Positions 1 to 6,507 of a DNA stretch of 21,941 bases are shown here, piece after piece. The notes under the pieces are model-generated. The model did no database searches. It was not told the origin of the DNA and saw only the letters and a program-made list of their open reading frames with translations. The position numbers and the translations under genes were made by a program. Source of the stretch: an uncultured Nostocoides sp. (GTDB lineage: Bacteria; Actinomycetota; Actinomycetes; Actinomycetales; Dermatophilaceae); the NCBI GenBank assembly GCA_936931335.1, contig CAKZIH010000058.1, forward strand, positions 1 through 21,941. The letters are read 5' to 3'. Position 1 is the first letter of the stretch. Every line of letters begins with the position of its first letter.

Positions 1-761
1 CGCTCTCGGTGCCGACGACCGCGGTCTTCTTCGAGACCCCGAGCAATCCCACCAGCACCCTGGTCGATATCGCCGCGGTCTCCGAACTGGCACACGCGGC
101 GGGCGCGAAGGTGGTGGTGGACAACGTCTTTGGGACTCCGTTGTTCAGCCAGCCGTTGGCCCTCGGCGCGGACGTCGTCGTCTACTCCACGACCAAGCAC
201 ATCGACGGCCAGGGCCGGGTCCTCGGCGGTGCGGTGCTCGGCAAGGAGGAGTTCCTGCGCGAGATCGTCCGGCCGATGATCCGGGTGCTCGGTCTGACCA
301 TTTCGGCGTTCAACGCCTGGGTGCTGGTCAAGTCGCTGGAGACCCTCGACCTGCGCCTGCGCGCGCAGAGCGCCGGGGCGCAGGAGGTCGCCGAATGGCT
401 CGAGGCGCACCCGCGGGTGGCGCGGGTCTGCTTCCCGGGGCTGGCGTCGCATCCCCAGGCCGACCTGGTGGCGCGGCAGATGTCCGGGCCCGGGACGGTG
501 CTCGCCTTTACCGTGGACACCGGCAAGGTGGGTGCCTTCGCGCTGCTCAATGCCCTGCAGATCATCGACATCTCCAACAATCTGGGCGACACCAAGTCGC
601 TGGCTACCCACCCGTCGACCACCACCCATTCCAAGATCGCCGAGTCCGAGCGGTTGGCCCTGGGCATCACCGACGGCACCATCCGCCTCTCGGTGGGGCT
701 TGAGCATCCGGCCGACTTGATCGCCGACCTCGAGCGCGCCTTCGCGGCGCTCGACGCCTGA
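1..761 (+). CDS. metZ: O-succinylhomoserine sulfhydrylase, 3' part
   Basis: This is the C-terminal ~250 residues of a PLP-dependent Cys/Met metabolism enzyme; the reading frame is already open at the left edge, so the N-terminus lies outside. MetZ makes homocysteine from O-succinylhomoserine and sulfide in the cytoplasm (family knowledge). The PLP-binding segment YSTTKHIDGQGRVLGG is visible, with the Schiff-base lysine codon at 195-197, preceded by the cofactor-binding VVDNVFGTPL. The C-terminal SNNLGDTKSLATHP and RLSVGLEHPADLIADL blocks match the family. The K-H-I-D-G-Q-G-R-V-L-G-G string fits MetZ better than cystathionine gamma-synthase, although a related gamma-lyase or synthase cannot be fully excluded from a fragment. 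It ends 54 bases before the next gene, which has its own promoter. Confidence 0.9.
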   Translation, partial: LSVPTTAVFFETPSNPTSTLVDIAAVSELAHAAGAKVVVDNVFGTPLFSQPLALGADVVVYSTTKHIDGQGRVLGGAVLGKEEFLREIVRPMIRVLGLTISAFNAWVLVKSLETLDLRLRAQSAGAQEVAEWLEAHPRVARVCFPGLASHPQADLVARQMSGPGTVLAFTVDTGKVGAFALLNALQIIDISNNLGDTKSLATHPSTTTHSKIAESERLALGITDGTIRLSVGLEHPADLIADLERAFAALDA

Positions 762-802
762 GGAGTGCCGGCAGCCCAGCCCGCGCTGTCGGGACGGGCG
801 GT

Positions 803-808
803 TAGGGT
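803..808 (+). promoter_or_regulatory. -10 box (TAGGGT) of a leaderless promoter for the RNB gene
   Basis: TAGGGT ends 7 bases before the ATG at 816, so transcription would begin at or next to the start codon. No Shine-Dalgarno sequence is present and no clear -35 box is seen. The same geometry recurs before other genes in this window. Confidence 0.55.
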
Positions 809-815
809 CGGGGAC

Positions 816-2309
816 ATGGCCCAGACCACGATGCGAGTTCGCTACTCCGACACCGGCATCGGTGCCGTCTTGGCGCAGCAGGGTTTGCTCGCCCGGTTTG
901 CCGCGATCCGGGCGCAGTTCGGGGTGCCCAAGGAGTTCCCGGCGGCGGTGTTGGCCGAAGCCGAGCGGGTCGCCGCCGCCCCGCTGGAGTGGCCGGAGCG
1001 AGACGAGACCGCGATCCCCTTCATGACCATCGACCCACCGGGCTCGATGGACCTGGACCAGGCGCTCCACATCGAGCGCGCCGGGGACGGCTTCCGGGTC
1101 CGCTACGCGATCGCCTATCTGCCGGCCTTCGTCGCCCCCGGCGGCGCCATCGACACCGAGGCCCGCCAACGCGGCCAGACCATCTACGCGCCCGACCAGC
1201 GCACCCCGCTGCACCCACCGCAGGTGAGCGAGGGGGCGGCGAGCCTGCTGCCGGGGCAGGTGCGGGCGGCATACGTCTGGGACCTGCACGTCCGAGACGA
1301 CGGTGAGGGCACCGATAAGCAGGTCTATCGCGCGCTGGTTCGCAGCGTGGACCGCTTCGACTACGCCCAGGTGCAGGCGATGATCGATGCCGGCACCAGC
1401 GACGAGCGGGTGGCCTTGCTCCGGGAAGTGGGCGAGCGTCGGATCGCCGCCGAACAGCGTCGTGGTGGCGCCAGCCTGCCGATGCCGGAGCAGGAGGTGA
1501 CGCAGGATGCGGACAGCACCTTCGTCCTCGGCTTCCGGCCGCCGCTGCCCGCGGAGGAATGGAACGCCCAGATCTCGCTGATGACGGGAATGGCCGCCGC
1601 CGAGCTCATGCTCGAGGCCAAGGTGGGGATCCTGCGCACCCTGCCCACTCCGGACGAATCCGCGGTCGCCCGCTTCCGCCGCCAGGCCAAGGTCCTCGGG
1701 GTTCCGTGGCCGGAGGATGAGCGGTATGGCGATTTCCTGCGCCGCCTGGACCGGACCAACCCCCGCCACCTCGCCCTGATCTATGACGCGACCGGCCTCT
1801 TCCGCGGGTCGAACTATGTGGCCTTCGACGGTGAGGTGCCGGCCGCGCCGCAGCATGGCGCCTTGGCCGCGAACTATGCCCACGTCACCGCCCCGCTGCG
1901 CCGGCTGGTGGATCGGTTTGGGCTGGCCGTCGCCGAGGCCATCTGCGCGGGCCAGCCCATCCCGCAGTGGGCGCGCGCCGGCCTACCCGCACTGCCGGAG
2001 ATCATGGCGCGCACCAGCCGCATCGCCTCCGGGGTGGAGCGCGCCTGCACCGATGCCGTCGAGGCGGCCGTGCTGGCCCAGTATGTCGGCGCCACCTTCG
2101 AGGCGGTCGTCGTCGACCAAGGCCGCCAAGGCACCTGGCAGTTGCAGTTGACCGACCCGGCGGTGGTGGCGAACGCGGGCGCGGGGGTCGCGGTGCAGAT
2201 CGGCGATATCGTCGGCGCCCGGTTGGTGGAGGCCGAGGTCGCCACGGGGGTCGTCCGCTTCCAGATCGTCGAGCGTCGAGGCGCCCACCCCGAGCTTGCC
2301 GACGGCTGA
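816..2309 (+). CDS. RNB-domain exoribonuclease (RNase II/R family, actinobacterial type)
   Basis: Predicted 497-residue cytoplasmic 3'-5' exoribonuclease. The RNB catalytic block is TIDPPGSMDLDQALHIER (about residues 71-88); D73, D79 and D81 align with metal-binding Asp of RNase II, but the fourth Asp position is Q82. The conserved YAPDQRTPLHPP, the SEGAASLLPGQ block and the late YAHVTAPLRRLVDRF block (counterpart of the Y-x-H-x-T-S-P-I-R-R motif) are present. It is shorter than RNase R and shows no cold-shock or S1 domain that I can recognise. The ATG at 816 is preferred over an in-frame GTG at 765 because a TAGGGT -10 box sits 7 bases upstream. Its stop codon overlaps the -35 region of the RNase P RNA promoter. 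The family assignment is firm; substrate is unknown. Confidence 0.9.
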   Translation: MAQTTMRVRYSDTGIGAVLAQQGLLARFAAIRAQFGVPKEFPAAVLAEAERVAAAPLEWPERDETAIPFMTIDPPGSMDLDQALHIERAGDGFRVRYAIAYLPAFVAPGGAIDTEARQRGQTIYAPDQRTPLHPPQVSEGAASLLPGQVRAAYVWDLHVRDDGEGTDKQVYRALVRSVDRFDYAQVQAMIDAGTSDERVALLREVGERRIAAEQRRGGASLPMPEQEVTQDADSTFVLGFRPPLPAEEWNAQISLMTGMAAAELMLEAKVGILRTLPTPDESAVARFRRQAKVLGVPWPEDERYGDFLRRLDRTNPRHLALIYDATGLFRGSNYVAFDGEVPAAPQHGALAANYAHVTAPLRRLVDRFGLAVAEAICAGQPIPQWARAGLPALPEIMARTSRIASGVERACTDAVEAAVLAQYVGATFEAVVVDQGRQGTWQLQLTDPAVVANAGAGVAVQIGDIVGARLVEAEVATGVVRFQIVERRGAHPELADG

Positions 2310-2334
2310 CGCGCCGCGCCACCCCGCGTAGACT
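2306..2334 (+). promoter_or_regulatory. Promoter of RNase P RNA
   Basis: CTGACG (2306-2311), a 17-bp spacer, then TAGACT (2329-2334). The predicted start at about 2341 coincides with the first base of the RNase P P1 helix. The -35 box overlaps the stop codon of the upstream ribonuclease gene. Confidence 0.75.
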
Positions 2335-2340
2335 CACCCC

Positions 2341-2723
2341 GGGAAGAGTCGGCCAGACGGTCGCGTCGAGACCTTCGGGTCTTGCCGAGGAACGTCCGGA
2401 CTCCATAGGGCACGGTGGTGGCTAACGGCCACCCGGGGCGACCCGCGGGACAGTGCCACAGAGAGTAGACCGCCGGCCACGGCAGCGCCGTGTGCCGGTA
2501 AGGGTGAAAGGGTGGTGTAAGAGACCACCAGCGGCCTGGGTGACCAGGCCGGCTAGGTAAACCCCACCGGGAGCAAGCCCGAGCAGCGTGTGATTGAGGG
2601 CGGCCCGCCCGAGCACGCGGGTAGGGCGCACGAGCCCGTCGGCAACGGCGGGCCTAGATGGATGACCGTCACCCGCGGCCTTGGCCGCGGGAACAGAATC
2701 CGGCGTATCGGCCGGCTCTTCCC
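2341..2723 (+). ncRNA. rnpB: RNase P RNA (bacterial type A)
   Basis: Catalytic RNA of RNase P, which matures the 5' ends of tRNAs. The ends pair into helix P1: 2341-2354 (GGGAAGAGTCGGCC) with 2710-2723 (GGCCGGCTCTTCCC), one G-U pair. Conserved core segments occur in the right order: GAGGAACGTCCGGACTCC near 2389, ACAGAGAGTAGACCGCC near 2458, GGTAAGGGTGAAAGGGTGG near 2497, GGTAAACCCCACCGG near 2556, AGATGGATGACCGTC near 2656 and ACAGAATCCGGCGTAT near 2693. The length of about 383 nt is normal for actinobacteria. No oligo-T terminator follows; the next gene's -10 box lies about 10 bases downstream. Confidence 0.97.
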
Positions 2724-2733
2724 CTCCGGTCCC

Positions 2734-2739
2734 TACACT
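2734..2739 (+). promoter_or_regulatory. -10 box (TACACT) of a leaderless promoter for the MBL-fold gene
   Basis: TACACT ends 8 bases before the ATG at 2748. Its -35 region would fall inside the 3' strand of the RNase P RNA P1 helix. No Shine-Dalgarno sequence precedes the ATG. Confidence 0.5.
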
Positions 2740-2747
2740 CGGCCCGT

Positions 2748-3401
2748 ATGAGGTTGACCCACCGCGGCCACTCCTGCGTCCTTGTCGAGATGGCCGACAC
2801 CCGCATCCTGCTGGATCCCGGCAACTTCTCCGACCTGGGCGGGATCACCGATCTGGATGCGGTGATCGTCACCCACCAGCATCCCGACCACCTCGACCCC
2901 GACCGGCTGCCGGAGTTGATGCGGGCCAACCCCACGGCGCGTCTGGTGGCCGATCCGGAGTCGCTGCCGGTGCTGGCGAAGTTGGGGCTGACCGCCGACG
3001 GGCACGACGAGTCCACGGCCCGACTGGGCGGCGTCGAGGTCACCCCGGTCGGTGCCCGGCATGCCCTGATCAATGAGGCCGCCCCGCGGATCGGCAATGT
3101 CGGAGTCCGCCTGTCCGCACAGGGCGAACCCTCGCTCTACCACCCCGGGGACACGCTCGCCGAGGACCCGGGCAATATCGATGTCCTGCTCTTTCCGCTG
3201 CAGGCGCCCTGGCAGGCCAGCCGGGAGATGACCGCATTCCTGACCCGCATGCAGGCGCGGGTCGCGGTGCCCATTCATGACGGCTTGCTGGTGCCCGCGG
3301 GCCGCACGATGTACCTCACCCATGCGCATGACTTCGGGCCCCAGGACACCCAGATCCGTGACCTGGCCGAGCAGGGCCCCACGGAGATCCGGGTCGATTG
3401 A
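2748..3401 (+). CDS. MBL-fold metal-dependent hydrolase (UlaG-like, COG2220 type)
   Basis: Predicted 217-residue soluble metallo-beta-lactamase-fold protein. The metal motif THQHPDHLD is at residues 42-50, giving H43, H45, D47 and H48; the later GARHALIN, SLYHPGDT and AVPIHDGLL segments provide the further His/Asp ligands expected in this fold. The short N-terminal MRLTHRGHSCVLVE is typical of the UlaG-like group, whose members are often annotated simply as MBL-fold hydrolases with unknown substrate. The ATG at 2748 is chosen because a TACACT -10 box lies just upstream and a longer reading from 2658 would overlap the RNase P RNA. It is followed after 7 bases by a methyltransferase-like gene, probably co-transcribed. 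Confidence 0.88.
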   Translation: MRLTHRGHSCVLVEMADTRILLDPGNFSDLGGITDLDAVIVTHQHPDHLDPDRLPELMRANPTARLVADPESLPVLAKLGLTADGHDESTARLGGVEVTPVGARHALINEAAPRIGNVGVRLSAQGEPSLYHPGDTLAEDPGNIDVLLFPLQAPWQASREMTAFLTRMQARVAVPIHDGLLVPAGRTMYLTHAHDFGPQDTQIRDLAEQGPTEIRVD

Positions 3402-3408
3402 GGATCCG

Positions 3409-3957
3409 GTGACGCGCGCGAGCGGGCCACAGGATGCGAGTGACCCCGGCCCGCCCGCGGGTGCTGCCGGGCTGGTCCGGACGCTGTGCCCGCCGCCGGC
3501 GCGGGTCCTCATCGCCGGGTCCGGGGAGGGGTTATTGGCCTCTCGTCTCATGACCGAGGGCTATCGCGCTCTGGGCGCCGATGACGACGCCCGTGCGGTG
3601 GCGGCAGCGCGGGCGCGCGATCCGCGCACGCCAGTGGTGCGCAGCACCGGCGTCGACCCGCTGCCTGTCCCGAGCACCGGTGCTGTCGTGCTCGCCGGCG
3701 AGCGCATCACGAGCGCCTGGTCGGGCCGACTCGCTGGCTTGATCGCTGCACTGGCGACCCACGTGGGCGGCACCGGTTGGCTGATCGTCGAACTCGACTT
3801 CGATGCCGGGCCGGATCGCGACGCGCTGGAGTTCACGGCATACGACCGGCTGTGTGCGGCGGCCGGACTGTCCTATGTGGCGCGCTACCGCGACTGGCAC
3901 GGCACGCCCGGCGCGCCGCCGACGGGGCGGACGATCGTGGTGCACCGCCGGGGCTGA
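3409..3957 (+). CDS. Class I SAM-dependent methyltransferase-like protein
   Basis: Predicted 182-residue cytoplasmic protein starting at GTG, 7 bases after the MBL gene stop, with a GAGGA ribosome-binding sequence overlapping that stop. VLIAGSGEG at about residues 33-41 resembles the glycine-rich motif I of Rossmann-fold methyltransferases, and the ALGADDD segment near residue 57 provides the acidic residues expected at the end of beta-2. A hydrophobic strand, GTGWLIVELDF, lies where motif IV/V would be. I see no motif that names a substrate, and the motif I glycines are fewer than in the best-known enzymes, so it may be a degenerate member. Close spacing suggests an operon with the MBL hydrolase. 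Confidence 0.65.
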   Translation: MTRASGPQDASDPGPPAGAAGLVRTLCPPPARVLIAGSGEGLLASRLMTEGYRALGADDDARAVAAARARDPRTPVVRSTGVDPLPVPSTGAVVLAGERITSAWSGRLAGLIAALATHVGGTGWLIVELDFDAGPDRDALEFTAYDRLCAAAGLSYVARYRDWHGTPGAPPTGRTIVVHRRG

Positions 3958-3976
3958 GGCACTGGCTCAGCCCCGG
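3948..3976. terminator. Hairpin terminator between convergent genes
   Basis: An 11-bp perfect stem pairs 3948-3958 with 3966-3976 around the 7-base loop GCACTGG. It includes the stop codon of the methyltransferase-like gene and faces the end of the minus-strand SPOR-like gene at 4001. No T-tract follows on either strand, as is common in high-GC actinobacteria. Confidence 0.65.
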
Positions 3977-4000
3977 GATTTCCAGGTCAGCAGCGCCGGG

Positions 4001-4186
4001 TCAGCGCGGGTCGCGCCCTTCCCATTCGGCGTCCTCGGCGTCCCAGGACTTGGTGCGCGCGGCCGCGGTCTGCAGCGCGCGGCGCGCCTCGTCCTCGGTG
4101 GCATAAGGGCCCATCACGTCATCGCTTTGCGAGCGCGTCTCGTCCGTCTGCACCTCGCGGGTGCTGATGTTGTACCAGTAGGCCAT
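4001..4186 (-). CDS. Small SPOR-like conserved protein
   Basis: Predicted 61-residue acidic protein beginning MAYWYNISTREVQTDE. It contains a Y-W-Y-N start, a GPY-x-T-x-x-E-A-x-x-A-L block (residues 27-38) and a SWDAEDAEWEGRD tail. The GPYATEDEARRAL segment looks like the aromatic/EA helix of SPOR-type domains, and short actinobacterial proteins of this form are often labelled SPOR domain-containing. No signal peptide or membrane segment is present, so a septal peptidoglycan role is not evident. ATG at 4186 is chosen over an upstream GTG because GGGAG lies 7-8 bases before it. It is divergent from map across 52 bp. Function unknown. Confidence 0.8.
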   Translation of the reverse strand: MAYWYNISTREVQTDETRSQSDDVMGPYATEDEARRALQTAAARTKSWDAEDAEWEGRDPR

Positions 4187-4225
4187 GGCGGGCTCCCTTC
4201 GCACAGGCCGCTCGAGCGCGGCACC

Positions 4226-4231
4226 TAGACT
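4226..4231 (+). promoter_or_regulatory. -10 box (TAGACT) of a leaderless promoter for map
   Basis: TAGACT ends 7 bases before the ATG at 4239. The 52-bp divergent region must also hold the promoter of the minus-strand SPOR-like gene, for which I see only the ribosome-binding sequence. Confidence 0.6.
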
Positions 4232-4238
4232 CCACCGT

Positions 4239-5102
4239 ATGCCGAATGCGACCGCCAGCGTGGCTCCCGGACGGGTGTCTGCCCGCCGTGACGTGCCCTC
4301 GTCGATCCGTCGGCCCGAGTATGTCGATCGCCCGGCCCCGCAGCCCTACACCGGCCCCGAGGTCAAGGACGCGGAGACCATCGAGCGGATGCGGATCGCG
4401 GGCCGGATCGCGGCTCAGGCGATGGCCGCTGCGGCCGCGGCGATCGCTCCCGGGGTGACCACCGACGAGATCGACCGGGTCGGTCACGAGTTCCTCCTCG
4501 ACCACGGCGCCTATCCCTCCACCCTCGGCTACCGCGGTTTCCCGAAATCGCTGTGCACCAGCGTGAACGAGGTGATCTGCCACGGCATACCGGACTCCCG
4601 GCGCCTGGAAGACGGGGACATCGTCAATATCGACATCACCGCATACATCGGCGGTGTGCACGGGGACACGGACGCGACCTACCTGGTCGGCGACGTGGAC
4701 GAAGAGTCACGGCTGCTGGTGGAGCGCACCCATGAGGCGATGATGCGCGGCATCAAGGCGGCGCAGCCGGGGCGCGCGATCAACATCATCGGCCGGGTGA
4801 TCGAGAGCTACGCCCGCCGCTTCGGGTATGGCGTGGTGCGCGACTTCACCGGCCACGGGATCGGCACCAGCTTCCATTCCGGCCTGATCGTGCCCCACTA
4901 TGACGCCGCGCCGCATTACGCGACCATCATCGAGCCCGGTATGACGTTCACCATCGAGCCGATGCTGAACCTGGGCACGCCGGACTGGGAGATGTGGGAC
5001 GACGGCTGGACCGTGGTCACCAAGGATCGCCAGCGCTCGGCGCAGTTCGAGCACACCATCCTGATCACCGAACGCGGCAACGAGATCCTCACCCTCGCCT
5101 GA
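4239..5102 (+). CDS. map: Methionine aminopeptidase, type I (MapB-like)
   Basis: Predicted 287-residue cytoplasmic metalloenzyme that removes the initiator methionine from nascent proteins. All five metal ligands of the family are visible: D132 (VNIDIT), D143 (HGDTDAT), H206 (TGHGIG), E240 (TIEPML) and E271 (FEHTI). The CTSVNEVICHGIPD segment is the usual substrate-pocket strand. About 35 residues precede the catalytic core compared with E. coli Map; this extension contains a proline-rich RPAPQPYTGPE stretch like that of mycobacterial MapB, where it is thought to contact the ribosome. The ATG at 4239 is set by the TAGACT box upstream and lacks a Shine-Dalgarno sequence. No secondary domain is seen. 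Confidence 0.96.
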   Translation: MPNATASVAPGRVSARRDVPSSIRRPEYVDRPAPQPYTGPEVKDAETIERMRIAGRIAAQAMAAAAAAIAPGVTTDEIDRVGHEFLLDHGAYPSTLGYRGFPKSLCTSVNEVICHGIPDSRRLEDGDIVNIDITAYIGGVHGDTDATYLVGDVDEESRLLVERTHEAMMRGIKAAQPGRAINIIGRVIESYARRFGYGVVRDFTGHGIGTSFHSGLIVPHYDAAPHYATIIEPGMTFTIEPMLNLGTPDWEMWDDGWTVVTKDRQRSAQFEHTILITERGNEILTLA

Positions 5103-5146
5103 AGACTCCGACTGGCCGCCGCGGCCCGGGGATAGGACGGGGTGAG

Positions 5147-5254
5147 GGCAGTAGTGGGGGCCGTTGGGGGTCCATTTACCCCCGCTTCTGCCACTTGACT
5201 CGTCGGCGGGCAGAAGTGGGCCATCGCGCCCGCCGTGGCTGCCCCACTTCTGCC
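5147..5254. repeat. Upstream array: two paired copies of a 13-bp motif
   Basis: Motif GGCAGNANTGGGG occurs at 5147-5159 (+), 5180-5192 (reverse complement), 5209-5221 (+) and 5242-5254 (reverse complement). Each plus/minus pair is separated by exactly 20 bp and the linker between the pairs is 16 bp, so both plus copies and both minus copies repeat with a 62-bp period. The spacers share no obvious similarity. The array lies between map and the DUF559-type gene. Confidence 0.85.
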
Positions 5255-5276
5255 CGGTGCCGCCGGCCCGCATCCG

Positions 5277-5314
5277 GAATCCACAGGTCGACCTGGGACT
5301 AGGCCTTCTCCACA
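5277..5314 (+). promoter_or_regulatory. Two TCCACAGG elements, DnaA-box-like
   Basis: GAATCCACAGG begins at 5277 and TTCTCCACAGG at 5306, 29 bp apart in the same orientation. TTCTCCACA differs from the actinobacterial DnaA box TTGTCCACA at one base. They lie between the upstream array and the nuclease start. A role is inference only. Confidence 0.35.
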
Positions 5315-5367
5315 GGGGTGGTCAGCGGGGTCGCGCTTCACCGATGCCGGCGGCAGGGTCGCTATCC

Positions 5368-6339
5368 ATGCCATACCCAACTCCACTTCCCGACGTTCTG
5401 GCTCGGGCGCCGTTCACGGTTGCGCAGGCATACCGGCTCGGTGTGAGCCGGGACCGCTTGCGCAGTTCGCTGGTGCGCGCACCCTTCCGCGGTGTCCGGG
5501 TGCCTTCGCAGTTGCCCGACGACCTCGATACGGCTGCCCGAGCGCTCGCGCTCTTGCTGCCTGACCTGGTCCTGGAGGGGGTGACCGCCTGCGCCTGGCA
5601 CGGACTACCCCTGCTGGCGGGTATCGATCCGCGCGCACCGCTAATGGTGGCCACGAGTACGCGGGCGCGGGTGGCGGGGGTGCGCGCCCGCGTGTGCGCG
5701 CCACCTCCCGGGGCGGGCCGAACGAGAACCGCCTATCGCGTGCTTTCGCGTCCGAGCGCCTGGGCAAGCGCTGCCAACGACCCGCGGCTCGGGGGAGCAG
5801 AACTGCTGATTCTGGCCGATGCCCTCTGCAGCGCTCCCGACGTGGGCGTGCCGATAGAGCACGTGCGTGCGGCAGTGGACGGACATACCCGACCCCCACG
5901 GTTGGAGCTGGCCAATCGGGTTCTTGCCCTGGCCAGCCCGCGCGTCGACTCACCCCAGGAGAGCCGGCTGCGCTGGTACCTGTTCTGCGCACAGTTTCCG
6001 CCACCGTTGGTCAACGCGGACCAATACCGAGCCGACGGTAGTTTCCTGGCCCGGCCGGATCTGTGCTGGCCGGAGGTTAAGGTCGCGGTCGAGTACGACG
6101 GGGCGGTGCACCTGGAGTCTCGCCAGTGGCGCAAGGACTTGGTCCGGCGCGAGGCGATGGAGGCCGACGGATGGCGCATCATCGTGGTGATCGCCGCCGA
6201 TCTTTATAACCCCGAGCAGGTATGCCGTCGGGTAGCCCGCGCGCTGCTCGCCCGGGGCTTGCGCTGGCCCGGCTGTCAGCGGTGGTCGAATGAGGCCTTG
6301 ACCATCGGCAGTATTGGGGGAAGGCAGACGGCCGGCTGA
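5368..6339 (+). CDS. DUF559-type PD-(D/E)XK nuclease with AbiEi-like N-terminus
   Basis: Predicted 323-residue protein. The N-terminal ~45 residues (FTVAQAYRLGVSRDRLRSS followed by FRGVRVP) look like the winged-helix start of type IV AbiEi-family antitoxin proteins. The C-terminal ~120 residues form a Vsr-like DUF559 domain: E198 in PQESRLR, D231 in RPDL, then VEYDGAVHLE with E242, D244 and H248, and a W-R-K-D-L-x-R-R-E helix. Such proteins are common in actinobacteria, usually solitary, and their function is unsettled. ATG at 5368 is preferred, with AGGG about 10 bases before it; an in-frame ATG at 5344 would add eight residues. There is no adjacent AbiEii-like toxin gene. The gene lies between two arrays of a 13-bp motif, and the first motif of the downstream array is inside its last codons. 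Confidence 0.82.
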   Translation: MPYPTPLPDVLARAPFTVAQAYRLGVSRDRLRSSLVRAPFRGVRVPSQLPDDLDTAARALALLLPDLVLEGVTACAWHGLPLLAGIDPRAPLMVATSTRARVAGVRARVCAPPPGAGRTRTAYRVLSRPSAWASAANDPRLGGAELLILADALCSAPDVGVPIEHVRAAVDGHTRPPRLELANRVLALASPRVDSPQESRLRWYLFCAQFPPPLVNADQYRADGSFLARPDLCWPEVKVAVEYDGAVHLESRQWRKDLVRREAMEADGWRIIVVIAADLYNPEQVCRRVARALLARGLRWPGCQRWSNEALTIGSIGGRQTAG

Positions 6340-6478
6340 CCCCCCGCTACTGCCGGGGTTGCCCGCGGCCGGCAGGAATGGGGGTTGGCACCAGCGCCGA
6401 AACCCCACCTACTGCCAGTTCGCCCGGGGCGTGGCAGGAATGGGGGATGGAACCGCAGTCACGAGCCCCGCGGTTGCC
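6307..6478. repeat. Downstream array: three paired copies of the same 13-bp motif
   Basis: Plus copies at 6307-6319, 6371-6383 and 6433-6445; minus copies at 6342-6354, 6404-6416 and a degenerate one at 6466-6478. Pair spacers are 22, 20 and 20 bp, and the linkers between pairs are 16 bp, repeating the 62-bp period of the upstream array (64 for the first step). The copy at 6404-6416 has one extra base inside. The array starts within the 3' end of the DUF559-type gene, whose stop codon falls in the first spacer, and fills the convergent gap before panB. It could also act as a bidirectional terminator. Confidence 0.83.
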
Positions 6479-6507
6479 AGTCCCGGCCGGGAGGGGGCGC
6501 AGCTGGG

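Larger units (their letters stand above)
5103..5367. other. 265-bp gap between map and the DUF559-type gene
   Basis: Holds no supported gene. It contains the upstream repeat array (5147-5254), two TCCACAGG elements (5277-5314) and the undefined promoter of the nuclease gene. No convincing -10 box or terminator was found. Confidence 0.6.

Noticed and set aside
2658..2747. Upstream extension of the MBL-fold gene
   Set aside because: It would overlap the RNase P RNA, and the TACACT box and family alignment both support ATG at 2748.
5147..6478. CRISPR array
   Set aside because: The repeated unit is only 13 bp, alternates orientation, is not identical between copies, and no cas gene is nearby.
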